The notes below the pieces were generated by a model. That model ran no database searches, had not been told where the DNA came from, and was given only the letters and a program-made list of their open reading frames with translations. A stretch of 64,000 nucleotides of DNA from Xanthomonas rydalmerensis (GTDB taxonomy: Bacteria > Pseudomonadota > Gammaproteobacteria > Xanthomonadales > Xanthomonadaceae), in the NCBI RefSeq assembly GCF_033170385.1, contig NZ_CP126170.1, forward strand, positions 4,674,001 through 4,738,000, in the 5' to 3' direction. Of this stretch, positions 1 through 9,047 are shown one piece after another (position 1 is the first letter of the stretch; every line of letters begins with the position of its first letter). The position numbers and the translations under genes are program-made.

Positions 1-2
1 AG

Positions 3-2621
3 TTCTCGTTGCGCCTGGACGGCCTGGCCTGGATGTTCGCCGGTCTGGTGCTGGCGATCGGCGCGCTGGTGGTGATGTACGCGCACTACTACCTGAGCGC
101 GCGCGAGAACGCGGCGCGCTTCTACGCCTATCTGCTGCTGTTCATGGGCGCGATGCTGGGCATGGTGATCGCCGGCAATCTGTTGCTGCTGATGGTGTTC
201 TGGGAACTGACCAGCATCAGTTCGTTCCTGCTGATCGGTTTCTGGTCGCACCGCCAGGACGCGCGCGACGGCGCGCGCATGGCCCTGGTGATCACCGGCG
301 GCGGCGGCCTGGCGCTGCTCGGCGGCGTGCTGCTGCTGGGGCGCATCGTCGGCAGCTACCAGCTCGACGCGGTGCTCGCCGCCGGCGACGTGATCCGCGC
401 CAGCCCGCTGTATCCGTGGGCGCTGGGGCTGGTTTTGCTCGGCATCTTCACCAAGAGCGCGCAGTTCCCGTTCCATTTCTGGCTGCCGCATGCGATGGCC
501 GCGCCCACCCCGGTGTCGGCCTACCTGCACTCGGCGACGATGGTGAAGGCCGGCGTGTTCCTGCTGGCGCGGCTGCATCCGGCGCTGGCCGGCAGCGACC
601 TGTTCTTCTACACGGTCAGCGGCATCGGCGCGGTCACCCTGCTCACCGGCGCCTGGTTCGCGATCTTCCAGCACGACCTCAAGGGCCTGCTGGCGTATTC
701 CACGATCTCGCACCTGGGCCTGATCACCATGCTGTTCGGGCTGTCCACGCCGATGGCGGTGGTGGCCGGCGTGTTCCACATCCTCAACCACGCGGTGTTC
801 AAGGCCTCGTTGTTCATGGCCGCCGGCATCATCGACCACGAGACCCACACCCGCGACATGCGCCGGCTCGGCAACCTGCGCCGCTGGATGCCGATCACCA
901 GCGCGCTGGCGATCACCGCCTCGCTGTCGATGGCCGGCATCCCGCTGCTCAACGGCTTCCTGTCCAAGGAGATGTTCTTCGCCGAGGCGCTGGGCGCCGA
1001 CGGCCCGGCGGCGATGCGCCTGTTCACCGCGACCTCGGCACTGCTGGCCGGCGTGTTCGGCGTGGCCTACAGCCTGCGCTTCGTCTACGAGACGTTCTTC
1101 GGCAAGGGTCCGCGCGATCTTGAGACGATGCCGCACGAGCCGCCGCGCTGGATGAAGATCCCGGTGGAGATCCTGGTGCTGGTGTGCGTGGCGGTCGGCA
1201 TCGTGCCGGCGCTGACCGTGGCGCCGGTGCTGCGCAGCGCCGCCGGCGCGATCCTCGGCAATGCACTGCCCGATTACAGCCTGGCCGTCTGGCACGGCTG
1301 GAACGCGCCGCTGGCGATGAGCATCGCCGGCGTGGTCGGCGGCGTGGCGCTGTATTTCGGCCTGCGCCGGTTGACCGCGCTGTACACCGAGGTGCGCCAC
1401 TCGCTGGGCAAGCGCGTGTTCCACTGGCACGTGCAGACCCTGTTCGGCGTGGCCGCGCGCTTCACCCGCGTGCTCGCCAACGGCAGCCTGCAACGCAGCC
1501 TGCGCTGGCTGGTGCTGGCCGCGGTGGTGGTGGTGGCCGCGCCGCTGTTGAACGCGCCACCGTTGTGGCAGCAGTGGCCGGCGCCGCAGGGCATGCCGCT
1601 GCTGGGCTGGGGCCTGTGGCTGCTGATCCTCAGTTGCGCGCTGTCCACGCTGTTCCTGTACCACCAGCGCCTGCTGGCGGTGCTGGTGCTGGGCGGCAGC
1701 GGGCTGGGCGTGAGCCTGGTGTTCGTGTTCCTGTCGGCACCGGACCTGGCGCTGACCCAGTTGCTGGTGGAGATGGTGACCCTGGTGCTGATGCTGCTGG
1801 GCATGAACTACCTGCCCAAGGCCTCGCCGCCGGAACCGCGGCGCTGGCGCCGCTGGCGCGATGCGGCCTTGGCGATCGTCGCCGGCGGCGGCATGGCGCT
1901 GCTGGCGTACTCGGTGATGACCCGGCCGGCAACGACCATGGCCGGCGAGCTGCTGCAGCGCGCGCTGCCGGAAGCCTACGGCCGCAACGTGGTCAACGTG
2001 ATCCTGGTGGACTTCCGCGGCTTCGATACCTTCGGCGAGATCACCGTGTTCGGCATCGCCGCGCTGGTGGTGCACGCGCTGCTGCGGCGCGCGCGGATGG
2101 CGCCGGAGAAGGTGATGCCCGGGCCGCCGATCAAGCTGCCGGTGCCGGCCGACCTGGCGCAGCTGATGTTCCCGCTGACCCTGACGGTGTCGATCTTCCT
2201 GTTCCTGCGCGGCCACAACGCGCCCGGCGGCGGCTTCATCGCCGGGCTGGTGCTGGCGGTGCCGCTGCTGATGCAGTACGTGATCCAGGGCGCGGCCTCG
2301 GTGGAGTCGCGCTTCGGCTTCGACTACATCCGCTGCATCGGCCTGGGCCTGCTGCTGGCCACGCTGGGCGGCATGGCCTCGATGCTGTTCGGGGTGCCGT
2401 TCCTGACCAGCGGCCATCTCGACCTGGCGCTGCCGCTGATCGGCAGCGTGCCGTTGGCCAGTGCGCTGATCTTCGATACCGGCGTGTATCTGGTGGTGTT
2501 CGGCGGGACCATGCTGTCGCTGTCGATGATGGGCACCATCAAGCCCTCGCGCACCCGCGACTCGCAGCGCGGGCAGATCGACCCGGCGCAGCGTTCGCCC
2601 ATCACCGGAGAGATGCACTGA
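3..2621 (+). CDS. mrpA: Mrp cation/proton antiporter subunit A, fused A-B type (5' end outside window)
   Basis: Large membrane subunit of the multi-gene Mrp (Mnh/Pha) Na+(K+)/H+ antiporter of the inner membrane. The frame is open to the left edge, so the N-terminus is missing. The visible part starts with the MrpA/NuoL-like stretch around RLDGLAWMF and holds the proton-channel region (FHFWLPHAM, SAYLHSATMVKAG, LLAYSTISHLG). The last third contains the MrpB-like part (GHNAPGGGFIAGLVLAVP), so A and B are one polypeptide, as is usual in proteobacterial 'group 2' Mrp systems. About 870 residues are visible, with many hydrophobic segments. The stop overlaps the mrpC start by one base (TGATG), indicating an operon with coupled translation. 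Confidence is high from motifs and from the C-D-E-F-G order that follows. Confidence 0.96.
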   Translation, partial: FSLRLDGLAWMFAGLVLAIGALVVMYAHYYLSARENAARFYAYLLLFMGAMLGMVIAGNLLLLMVFWELTSISSFLLIGFWSHRQDARDGARMALVITGGGGLALLGGVLLLGRIVGSYQLDAVLAAGDVIRASPLYPWALGLVLLGIFTKSAQFPFHFWLPHAMAAPTPVSAYLHSATMVKAGVFLLARLHPALAGSDLFFYTVSGIGAVTLLTGAWFAIFQHDLKGLLAYSTISHLGLITMLFGLSTPMAVVAGVFHILNHAVFKASLFMAAGIIDHETHTRDMRRLGNLRRWMPITSALAITASLSMAGIPLLNGFLSKEMFFAEALGADGPAAMRLFTATSALLAGVFGVAYSLRFVYETFFGKGPRDLETMPHEPPRWMKIPVEILVLVCVAVGIVPALTVAPVLRSAAGAILGNALPDYSLAVWHGWNAPLAMSIAGVVGGVALYFGLRRLTALYTEVRHSLGKRVFHWHVQTLFGVAARFTRVLANGSLQRSLRWLVLAAVVVVAAPLLNAPPLWQQWPAPQGMPLLGWGLWLLILSCALSTLFLYHQRLLAVLVLGGSGLGVSLVFVFLSAPDLALTQLLVEMVTLVLMLLGMNYLPKASPPEPRRWRRWRDAALAIVAGGGMALLAYSVMTRPATTMAGELLQRALPEAYGRNVVNVILVDFRGFDTFGEITVFGIAALVVHALLRRARMAPEKVMPGPPIKLPVPADLAQLMFPLTLTVSIFLFLRGHNAPGGGFIAGLVLAVPLLMQYVIQGAASVESRFGFDYIRCIGLGLLLATLGGMASMLFGVPFLTSGHLDLALPLIGSVPLASALIFDTGVYLVVFGGTMLSLSMMGTIKPSRTRDSQRGQIDPAQRSPITGEMH

Positions 2622-2980
2622 TGGAACTGGCACTGGCGAGCGCGATCGGGGTGCTGACCGCGGTGGGCGTGTACCTGCTGCTGCGGGCGCGCAGCTTCGA
2701 CGTGATCCTGGGCATGACCGTGCTGTCCTACGCCACCAACCTGCTGATCTTCGCCGGCGGCCGGCTGGTGCAGGGCAAGGCGCCGGTGCTGCGCGACGGC
2801 GTCGCCCCGACCCTGGCCGAGCACGCCGATCCGCTGCCGCAGGCGCTGGTACTGACCGCGATCGTGATCGCCTTCGCGATGACCGCGGTGAGCATCGTGC
2901 TGGCGATGCGCAGCCGCGGCGACAACCACAGCGACCACGTCGATGCGCACCAGGATCCGACCGAGGGCCAGGCGCCATGA
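2621..2980 (+). CDS. mrpC: Mrp antiporter subunit C
   Basis: 119-residue NuoK-like subunit of the Mrp antiporter with three predicted membrane helices. The segments around VGVYLLLRARSFDVILGM and PLPQALVLTAIVIAFA are typical of MrpC. The C-terminal tail is hydrophilic and acidic with several His (SDHVDAHQD). The ATG overlaps the mrpA stop by one base, and its stop overlaps the mrpD start by four (ATGA), so it is translated as part of the operon. Confidence 0.95.
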   Translation: MELALASAIGVLTAVGVYLLLRARSFDVILGMTVLSYATNLLIFAGGRLVQGKAPVLRDGVAPTLAEHADPLPQALVLTAIVIAFAMTAVSIVLAMRSRGDNHSDHVDAHQDPTEGQAP

Positions 2981-4539
2981 CCCATCTGCTGATCCTGCCG
3001 ATCCTGATCCCGTTGCTCGGCGCGGCGCTGTCGCTGTTCGTGGAGCACCGCCGCTATGGCCGCAAGGTGCGCCGCGTGGTGGCCTGGACCGCGATGACGG
3101 CGCTGGCCGCGACGGTGCTGGCGCTGTGCGTGCAGGTAAGCGACGGCCAGGTCCACGCCTATCTGCTCGGCGACTGGCCCTCGCGGCTGGGCATCGTGCT
3201 GATGGCCGACCGCCTGTCGGCGTGGATGCTGGCGACCACCACCCTGCTCGCCGGCGCCTGCCTGCTGCACGCCTGCGCCGGCTGGGACCGGCGCGCGCCG
3301 CATTTCCACGCGCTGTTCCAATTCCAGCTGGTCGGCCTCAACGGCGCGTTCCTGACCGGCGACGTGTTCAACCTGTTCGTGTTCTTCGAGGTGATGCTGA
3401 TCGCCTCCTACGGCCTGCTGCTCAGCGGCGGGCGCGGCCTGCGCCTGCGCGTTGGTTTCCACTACGTGGTGTTCAACGTCACCTCCTCCACCGTGTTCCT
3501 GATCGCGCTGGGCCTGCTGTACGCGCTACTCGGCTCGCTGAACATGGCCGAGCTGTCGCAGCGCGTGGCGCAGGCGCCGCCGCAGAACGTGGCGCTGATC
3601 AAGGCCGCGTTCGGCCTGTTGCTGCTGGTGTTCTGCGCCAAGGCCGCGCTGCTGCCGCTGTACCTGTGGCTGCCGGAAACCTATGCACGCGCGCCGGCGG
3701 CGGTGGCGGCGCTGTTCGTGATCATGACCAAGGTCGGCCTGTACGCGGTGCTGCGGGTGAGCACGCTGATCCTCGGCAACCAGGCGCAGGCGCTGGACGG
3801 CTATGGCCGCGACTGGCTGCTGTGGCTGGGCCTGGCGACGCTGCTGCTGGCCGCGCTGGGCGTGCTGGCGGCGGTGCGCCTGCGGGTGCTGATCGGCTAC
3901 CTGGTGATCGTGTCGGCGGCAACGCTGTTCGTGGCCTTCGCCCTGGATGCGCCCGGCACGCTCGGCGCCGGCTTGTACTACCTGGCGCACAGCAGCTTCG
4001 TCGCCGCGGCGCTGTTCCTGATCGCCGACCTGATCCGGCGCCGCCGCGGCGGCGCCAGCGACCGCAAGGAGATCATCGCGCCGCTGCCCGGCAAGACCGT
4101 GCCCGGCGTGCTGTTCCTGATCGCGGCGATCTCGGTGGCCGGGCTGCCGCCGCTGTCCGGCTTCCTGGCCAAGGTGGCGATCCTCAGCGCGACGCCGGGC
4201 GGGCTGACCGGGCCGGTGTGGGCCGCGGTGCTGCTCAGCAGCCTGATGGTGATCATGGGCCTGACCCGCGGCGGCGTGCGCCTGTTCTGGCGCGTGCCCG
4301 GCGACCAGGAGACGGCCGAGGACGATACCGTGGAGCTGCCGCGCCCGGCCCCGCGCAAGGCGCCGGCGCGGCCGCTGGAAACCGCCGCCACCGTGCTGCT
4401 GCTCGGCTACGGCGTGGCGATGACCGTGGCCGCCGGGCCGCTGCTGCGCTACGGCGAGGCCGCCGCCGCGCAACTGCTGCGCCCGGCCGACTACACCACC
4501 CAGCTGCGCGGCACCGCGCCGATCCTGCGGGAGCCCTGA
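2977..4539 (+). CDS. mrpD: Mrp antiporter subunit D
   Basis: 520-residue NuoM/NuoN-like subunit, slightly longer than common MrpD (about 490-500). It is hydrophobic throughout, with the conserved core FNLFVFFEVMLIASYGLLL, the segment KAALLPLYLWLPETYARAP carrying the helix-breaking conserved Lys, and SVAGLPPLSGFLAK. It works with MrpA in proton and cation translocation. The start overlaps the mrpC stop by four bases. An acidic, charged loop at about residues 440-465 looks cytoplasmic. Confidence 0.96.
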   Translation: MTHLLILPILIPLLGAALSLFVEHRRYGRKVRRVVAWTAMTALAATVLALCVQVSDGQVHAYLLGDWPSRLGIVLMADRLSAWMLATTTLLAGACLLHACAGWDRRAPHFHALFQFQLVGLNGAFLTGDVFNLFVFFEVMLIASYGLLLSGGRGLRLRVGFHYVVFNVTSSTVFLIALGLLYALLGSLNMAELSQRVAQAPPQNVALIKAAFGLLLLVFCAKAALLPLYLWLPETYARAPAAVAALFVIMTKVGLYAVLRVSTLILGNQAQALDGYGRDWLLWLGLATLLLAALGVLAAVRLRVLIGYLVIVSAATLFVAFALDAPGTLGAGLYYLAHSSFVAAALFLIADLIRRRRGGASDRKEIIAPLPGKTVPGVLFLIAAISVAGLPPLSGFLAKVAILSATPGGLTGPVWAAVLLSSLMVIMGLTRGGVRLFWRVPGDQETAEDDTVELPRPAPRKAPARPLETAATVLLLGYGVAMTVAAGPLLRYGEAAAAQLLRPADYTTQLRGTAPILREP

Positions 4540-4540
4540 C

Positions 4541-5044
4541 ATGTCCGCCCGTCCCTGGTCGCGCCGCCTGTTCCCGTCCTGGCCGTTGAGCCTGACCGTC
4601 ACCGCGTTCTGGCTGCTGATGAGCGACAGCTTCAGTCTCGGCCAGCTGCTGCTGGGCGCGATGCTGGGCGTGGCGGTGCCGCTGTTCGCCGCGCGCCTGG
4701 ACCGCGAGTTCGCGCGCATCGGCTCGCTGCGCTCGGTGCCCAAGATGCTGTGCGTGGCCGCCTGGGACATCGTGCGCTCCAACGTGGTGGTGGCGCTGCA
4801 GGTGCTCGGCCCGGAGAAACGGATCCACCCCGGTTTCATCTGGGTGCCGCTCGACATCGCCAACATCCACGGCATCGCCGCGCTGACCAGCATGATCACC
4901 CTGACTCCGGGTACGGTGTCGGCGGCGCTGTCGGACGACCGCAAGTACCTGCTGGTGCACGTGCTGCACCTGGACGATGCCGAGACCGTGATCCGGCAGA
5001 TCAAGACGCGCTACGAGGCGCCGTTGATGGAGATCTTCCCATGA
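4541..5044 (+). CDS. mrpE: Mrp antiporter subunit E
   Basis: 167-residue MrpE protein with N-terminal membrane helices and a hydrophilic C-terminal domain. The segment INxHGIAALTSMITLTPGT (around residues 108-126) with the LTPGTVSAALSDD stretch is the MrpE signature. It begins one base after the mrpD stop and its stop overlaps the mrpF start (ATGA). MrpE is needed for assembly and activity of the antiporter in characterised systems. Confidence 0.95.
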   Translation: MSARPWSRRLFPSWPLSLTVTAFWLLMSDSFSLGQLLLGAMLGVAVPLFAARLDREFARIGSLRSVPKMLCVAAWDIVRSNVVVALQVLGPEKRIHPGFIWVPLDIANIHGIAALTSMITLTPGTVSAALSDDRKYLLVHVLHLDDAETVIRQIKTRYEAPLMEIFP

Positions 5045-5325
5045 CCAGCCACATGTTCATCGAGACCACGATCGTCGTATGCATGCACGTGGTGGCGCTG
5101 GCGATGCTGCTGGCGCTGTGGCGGCTGCTGCGCGGGCCGACCGTGCCCGACCGCATCCTGGCGCTGGACACGCTGTCGGTGACCGCCATCGCCGAGCTGA
5201 TGCTGTTCGGCATGTACCTGGATTCGCCGGTCTACTTCGAGGCGGCGCTGATCATCGCCATGCTCGGCTTCGGCAGCACCGTGGTGCTGAGCAAGTTCGT
5301 GCTGCGCCGGGACATCGTCGAATGA
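5041..5325 (+). CDS. mrpF: Mrp antiporter subunit F
   Basis: 94-residue subunit with three predicted helices. The GPTVPDRILALDTL segment (around residues 31-44) with its central Asp is characteristic of MrpF/PhaF. It overlaps mrpE and mrpG by four bases each, so the three last genes are translationally coupled. Confidence 0.95.
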   Translation: MTSHMFIETTIVVCMHVVALAMLLALWRLLRGPTVPDRILALDTLSVTAIAELMLFGMYLDSPVYFEAALIIAMLGFGSTVVLSKFVLRRDIVE

Positions 5326-5693
5326 TCGCCGCACTGCAGGTCGGGCTGTCGCTGCTGCTGATCGTCGGCTGCTTCTTCATCCTGGTCGGCGCGCTGGGGC
5401 TGGTGAAGCTGTCGGACTTCTTCAAGCGCCTGCACGCGCCGACCAAGGCCAGCACCCTGGGCGTGGGCTGCGTGCTGCTGGCCTCGGTCGGCTACCACCT
5501 GTTCCTGGGCCAGGACCCGCAGCCGCGCGAACTGTTGATCACCGCGTTCCTGTTCATCACCGCGCCGATCAGCGCGCACATGATGGCCAAGGCGGCGCTG
5601 TCGTTGATGCTGGAACAGCGCCCGCAGGTGCCGGGCAGCGACCACGCCGATCAGGAAGGGCTGCCGCCGCCGGAGCAGCCGGAGGAGCGCTGA
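5322..5693 (+). CDS. mrpG: Mrp antiporter subunit G
   Basis: 123-residue MrpG with the conserved LVKLSDFFKRLHAPTKASTL segment and the helix ITAFLFITAPISAHMMAKAA. It is the last gene of the operon. Its acidic, Pro-rich tail (GLPPPEQPEER) ends at the stop, and the palindromic REP-like element at 5708-5772 follows 14 bases later. Confidence 0.95.
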   Translation: MIAALQVGLSLLLIVGCFFILVGALGLVKLSDFFKRLHAPTKASTLGVGCVLLASVGYHLFLGQDPQPRELLITAFLFITAPISAHMMAKAALSLMLEQRPQVPGSDHADQEGLPPPEQPEER

Positions 5694-5707
5694 GCGCGCA
5701 GGTCTGC

Positions 5708-5772
5708 GTAGGAGCGGCTTTAGCCGCGACAGGCTTTACCGGGAACGCCCGTCGCGGCTAAAGCCGCTCCTC
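5708..5772. repeat. REP-like palindrome
   Basis: Inverted repeat with arms GTAGGAGCGGCTTTAGCC and GGCTAAAGCCGCTCCT around a ~20 bp loop, placed between two convergent genes. The same element type recurs at 18560-18628 and 28023-28084. It can fold into a long stem; there is no T-run, so a termination role is only inferred. Confidence 0.85.
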
Positions 5773-5795
5773 CGACTGAAGCCAGCCGCTTTTTC

Positions 5796-5822
5796 CAATC
5801 CCCACTCCCGAATCCCCACTCT
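5796..5822. repeat. C/A-rich xanthomonad-type tract
   Basis: Low-complexity tract made of repeats of AATCCCCACTCCCG. The complementary G-rich version occurs at 23561-23670. It sits just downstream of the REP palindrome. Confidence 0.6.
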
Positions 5823-5828
5823 CGGCAC

Positions 5829-6779
5829 TCAAGCCACCAACGCCAACTCCAGGCCCACCCAGGCCAGGAACGCCACCAGTAGCACCGCACCTTCGCCGCG
5901 GCTCAAGCGCATGTCGCCGCGCAGCATCGGGTACAGCACCACGGCCAGCGCGATCGCCGCCGGCAGCTCCAGCCGCACGAAGGAGGCCGGCAACGGCAGC
6001 GGCCGCAGCGCCGCCATGCCGCCGATCACCACCAGCAGGTTGAACAGGCTCGAACCCAGCACGTGGCCGACCACCATGTCGCCCTGGCCACGGCGTGCCG
6101 CGGCCACCGCGGCGGCCGCTTCCGGCAGCGCGGTGCCGATCGCCACCGGCAGCAGGCCGACCAGCAGCGGCGACAGGCCCCAGGCCGCACCCAGCTGCGG
6201 CGCATGCGTCACCACCAGGTTGGCGCCGGCGTTCAACAGCACGATGGCGATCAGCAAGCGCAGCAGGTTGAGCACCAGTCCGGTGCGGGTCACTGCGTAG
6301 CCGGACACGCCGAGCTGGCGCGCGGCCGGCTCGTGGCGCGCGCGCAGCAGCAGGAACGCGACCACGCCGACGAAGGCCAGCAGCAGCGCCACGCCTTCCA
6401 CGCGCGAGATCGCCCCATCCAGGCCGAAGCCGATCAGCGCCAGCGTCGCCAGGGTCAGCAATACCAGCAGCGGTGGCAGCAGGCGGGTACGCAGCAGCAG
6501 CGGCGCCGCCAGCGCGGCCAGGCCCAGGGTCAGGCCGAGATTGGCCAGGTTGCTGCCGACCGCGTTGCCCAGCGCCAGATCCTGCGCGCCGGCCGCGTAG
6601 GCGCGCACATTGACCGCCAGTTCCGGCAGCGAAGTGCCGAAGGCCACCAGCAGCAACCCGGCCACGAACGGCGAGGCGCCGCAGCGCTGGGCCAGGCCGG
6701 AGGCCGCTTTCACGATCGAGTCCCCGCCCAGCGCCAGGAACGCCAGCCCCACCAGCACCCACCCGATCGCACCGGCCAT
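5829..6779 (-). CDS. Calcium/sodium antiporter (CaxA/YrbG family)
   Basis: 316-residue inner-membrane cation/Ca2+ exchanger with about ten hydrophobic segments. Both alpha repeats are visible: AFGTSLPELAVN with GNAVGSNLANLGLTLG in the N-terminal half, and GTALPEAAAAV with GHVLGSSLFNLLVVIGG in the C-terminal half. These are the ion-binding signatures of the Na_Ca_ex superfamily. The ATG at 6779 begins MAGAIGWVLVGLAFLALGGD. The gene is convergent to the Mrp operon. The ion is not determinable from sequence; Na+ (or K+)-driven Ca2+ export is the family expectation. Confidence 0.92.
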   Translation of the reverse strand: MAGAIGWVLVGLAFLALGGDSIVKAASGLAQRCGASPFVAGLLLVAFGTSLPELAVNVRAYAAGAQDLALGNAVGSNLANLGLTLGLAALAAPLLLRTRLLPPLLVLLTLATLALIGFGLDGAISRVEGVALLLAFVGVVAFLLLRARHEPAARQLGVSGYAVTRTGLVLNLLRLLIAIVLLNAGANLVVTHAPQLGAAWGLSPLLVGLLPVAIGTALPEAAAAVAAARRGQGDMVVGHVLGSSLFNLLVVIGGMAALRPLPLPASFVRLELPAAIALAVVLYPMLRGDMRLSRGEGAVLLVAFLAWVGLELALVA

Positions 6780-6993
6780 CGCCGACTCCTGCCCGCAAGA
6801 TGCGGCGATTCTATGCGCAGCGTCGATGATGCCGCCGTGGTCGTGCCACCCCGCCGCTCATGGCACGCTACGGCGGCCGACCGCGCGCAGCCGCCCGCCA
6901 CGACTGCACCGCGTTCATGCCCGACCGTGTCTGCTAGCGCCTGCCACGCACCCGACCGCGTCCCTCCCTCGCCATCGCCACAGGAGCCGCCCC

Positions 6994-8088
6994 ATGTCCC
7001 GTCCCGATCCCACACCACCGCGGCGGCCCTGGCTGGCGCTGGCGGGCATCGCCGCGATCGCCGCCGTGCTCGCCGCCGCCTTCGCCTGGAGCGCCGGCTG
7101 GCTGGGCGGTCCGCAACGGCTGACCGCGCAACGCATGACCGACGCCATCGAAGCCGGCGGCCCGCCGCATCCGGGCTTCCGCCGCGCGCACAGCAAGGGC
7201 GTGTGCGTCAGCGGCCATTTCGAGGGCAACGGCCAGGGCAGCGCGCTGTCCTCGGCGCGGGTGTTCGCGCAATCGTCGGTGCCGGTGCTGGGCCGCCTGT
7301 CGATCGGCGGCGGCGACCCGCACGGCGCAGACGGTGCGGCGCGCGTGCGCAGCATGGCCCTGCAGTTGCGCAGCGACGACGGCCAGGAATGGCGCACGGC
7401 GATGAACAGCTTCCCGTTCTTCGTGGTCGCCAGTCCCGAGGGTTTCATGGCGCAGACCCTGGCCGCACAACCCGACCCGGCCACCGGCAAGCCGGACCCG
7501 GCGAAGATGGCGGCGTTCGTGCAGCGCTACCCGGAGGCGAAGAAGTTCCAGGAATGGGCCAAGACCGCGCCGTGGTCGAACAGCTGGGCCAACACCCAGT
7601 ACAACGGCGTCAACGCGTTCCGCTTCACCGCCGCCGACGGCAGCACGCATGCGGTGCGCTGGTCGATGCGCCCGCAGACCCCGTTCGCGCCGTTGTCGGC
7701 CGAGCAACGCGCCAAGGCCGACGCCGACTTCCTCAGCGAGGACCTGCAGGCGCGGCTGGCACGCGGGCCGCTGCGCTGGGACCTGGTGCTGACCGTGGCC
7801 GCGCCCGGCGACCCGGTCGACGACCCGTCGCAGCCGTGGCCGCAGGACCGCCAGCAGGTGGTCGCCGGCACCCTGGTGCTGGACCATGCCGAGCCGCAGG
7901 CCACCGGGCCGTGCCGCGACCTCAACTACGATCCGCTGATCCTGCCGCGCGGCATCGCCGGCTCGGACGATCCGATCCTGGCCGCGCGCTCGGCGGTGTA
8001 CTCGCAGTCCTTCAACCGCCGCGAGCGCGAGATCGCCCACGGCCAGGCCCCCGATGCCACCGGCGCGCCGCACGGAGGTGCGCAATGA
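6994..8088 (+). CDS. Membrane-anchored catalase-family peroxidase
   Basis: 364-residue small catalase-family haem protein (SrpA-like). One N-terminal hydrophobic segment (about residues 13-35) acts as signal or anchor, placing the enzyme in the periplasm. The distal haem side is in RRAHSKGVCVSGHFEGNG (His followed by SKG), and the proximal Tyr is probably in RSAVYSQSFNRRE near the C-terminus. It is shorter than canonical catalases (about 480 or more). A CAGGAG ribosome site lies eight bases before the chosen ATG; in-frame starts further upstream lack one. The stop overlaps the start of the cytochrome b561 gene (ATGA), suggesting that the b561 supplies electrons, that is, a peroxidase role. 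Confidence 0.9.
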   Translation: MSRPDPTPPRRPWLALAGIAAIAAVLAAAFAWSAGWLGGPQRLTAQRMTDAIEAGGPPHPGFRRAHSKGVCVSGHFEGNGQGSALSSARVFAQSSVPVLGRLSIGGGDPHGADGAARVRSMALQLRSDDGQEWRTAMNSFPFFVVASPEGFMAQTLAAQPDPATGKPDPAKMAAFVQRYPEAKKFQEWAKTAPWSNSWANTQYNGVNAFRFTAADGSTHAVRWSMRPQTPFAPLSAEQRAKADADFLSEDLQARLARGPLRWDLVLTVAAPGDPVDDPSQPWPQDRQQVVAGTLVLDHAEPQATGPCRDLNYDPLILPRGIAGSDDPILAARSAVYSQSFNRREREIAHGQAPDATGAPHGGAQ

Positions 8089-8654
8089 ACCGCGACGACC
8101 GCTCCGCGCATTTCAACCTGCCCGCGCGGGTGCTGCACTGGCTGATGGCGGCGATGATCCTGACCATGCTGTTCGTCGGCGTGGGCATGGTCGCCTCGGT
8201 GTCGCAGCGGCCCTGGCTGCTGGACCTGCATCGCCCACTGGGCATCGCCATCCTGCTGCTGGCGCTGGTGCGCCTGGGCAACCGCCTGCGGCACCGGCCG
8301 CCGCCGCTGCCGTCCGACCTGCCGCGCTGGCAGCAGGCCGCCGCGCATGCCTCGCACTGGCTGCTGTACGCGCTGATGCTGGCGATGCCGCTGCTGGGCT
8401 GGTCGATGCTCTCGGCCGGCGGCTACCCGATCGTGCTGTGGCCGGGCATGCAGTTGCCGCCGATCACCCCGCACAGCCCGGCGCTGTACGCCTGGCTGCG
8501 TAGCGCGCACGGCTGGCTGGCCTACCTGCTGTTCGCGACGGTGCTGGCGCACCTGTGCGCGGCGCTGTTCCATGCCTGGGTGCGCCGCGACGGCGTGTTT
8601 TCGAGCATGGCGCGCGGCCCGGCGACGCCAGTCGCGCCGCACGACCAGACGTAG
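8085..8654 (+). CDS. Cytochrome b561
   Basis: 189-residue di-haem b561 with four predicted helices. Likely haem ligands are the His in RVLHWLMAAM and in DLHRPLGIA (N-terminal helices), ASHWLLYALM, and SAHGWLAYLLF. It is coupled by a four-base overlap to the catalase-family gene. This pairing is common in proteobacteria and suggests electron transfer from the quinone pool to the periplasmic haem enzyme. Confidence 0.93.
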   Translation: MNRDDRSAHFNLPARVLHWLMAAMILTMLFVGVGMVASVSQRPWLLDLHRPLGIAILLLALVRLGNRLRHRPPPLPSDLPRWQQAAAHASHWLLYALMLAMPLLGWSMLSAGGYPIVLWPGMQLPPITPHSPALYAWLRSAHGWLAYLLFATVLAHLCAALFHAWVRRDGVFSSMARGPATPVAPHDQT

Positions 8655-9047
8655 TCCCCCGGACACGCAGGCGGGGCCGCGCGAGCGCCGCCTGCCGCGC
8701 ACGCAGGCACCGCCGCCGCGCCGCACTGGCCCCGCTCGCGCGCAGCGGCCGCCGCGGGGTCGCCCTGCAGGGCCGCGCCAGGCATTTGTGTCGGCAACGA
8801 CATGGTCCCGGCGTCGGGCCGCCGTTACACTTGCCGGCGGACGGGCACGCTCGTCCGCCCCCAGTTCTTCCCGCGCGCCGGTCGCCCCCATGGGAATCCG
8901 GCGCCGCGACCGCGCCAGCCAGCGCCGATGGTCCGCAGCCGCCACGCCGGCCTGCGGGCGCCCGCGCCAAGCCAGCTCACCATCCGATCGTCGTCCGGCG
9001 CTGCGTCCGCGCCGGCGATGGCCATGCCTGCTGCCTTGGAGTCCACG
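8655..9047. other. Intergenic region upstream of TonB receptor gene
   Basis: 393 bases without a supported gene. In-frame codons upstream of the receptor start are open, but the encoded residues are Arg/Pro-rich, lack signal-peptide character and are probably non-coding. I see no convincing Fur box. The promoter of the receptor gene should lie here but could not be identified. Confidence 0.5.

Noticed and set aside
8655..9047. Fur box upstream of the siderophore receptor
   Set aside because: No match to a 19 bp Fur-type inverted repeat could be found by eye.
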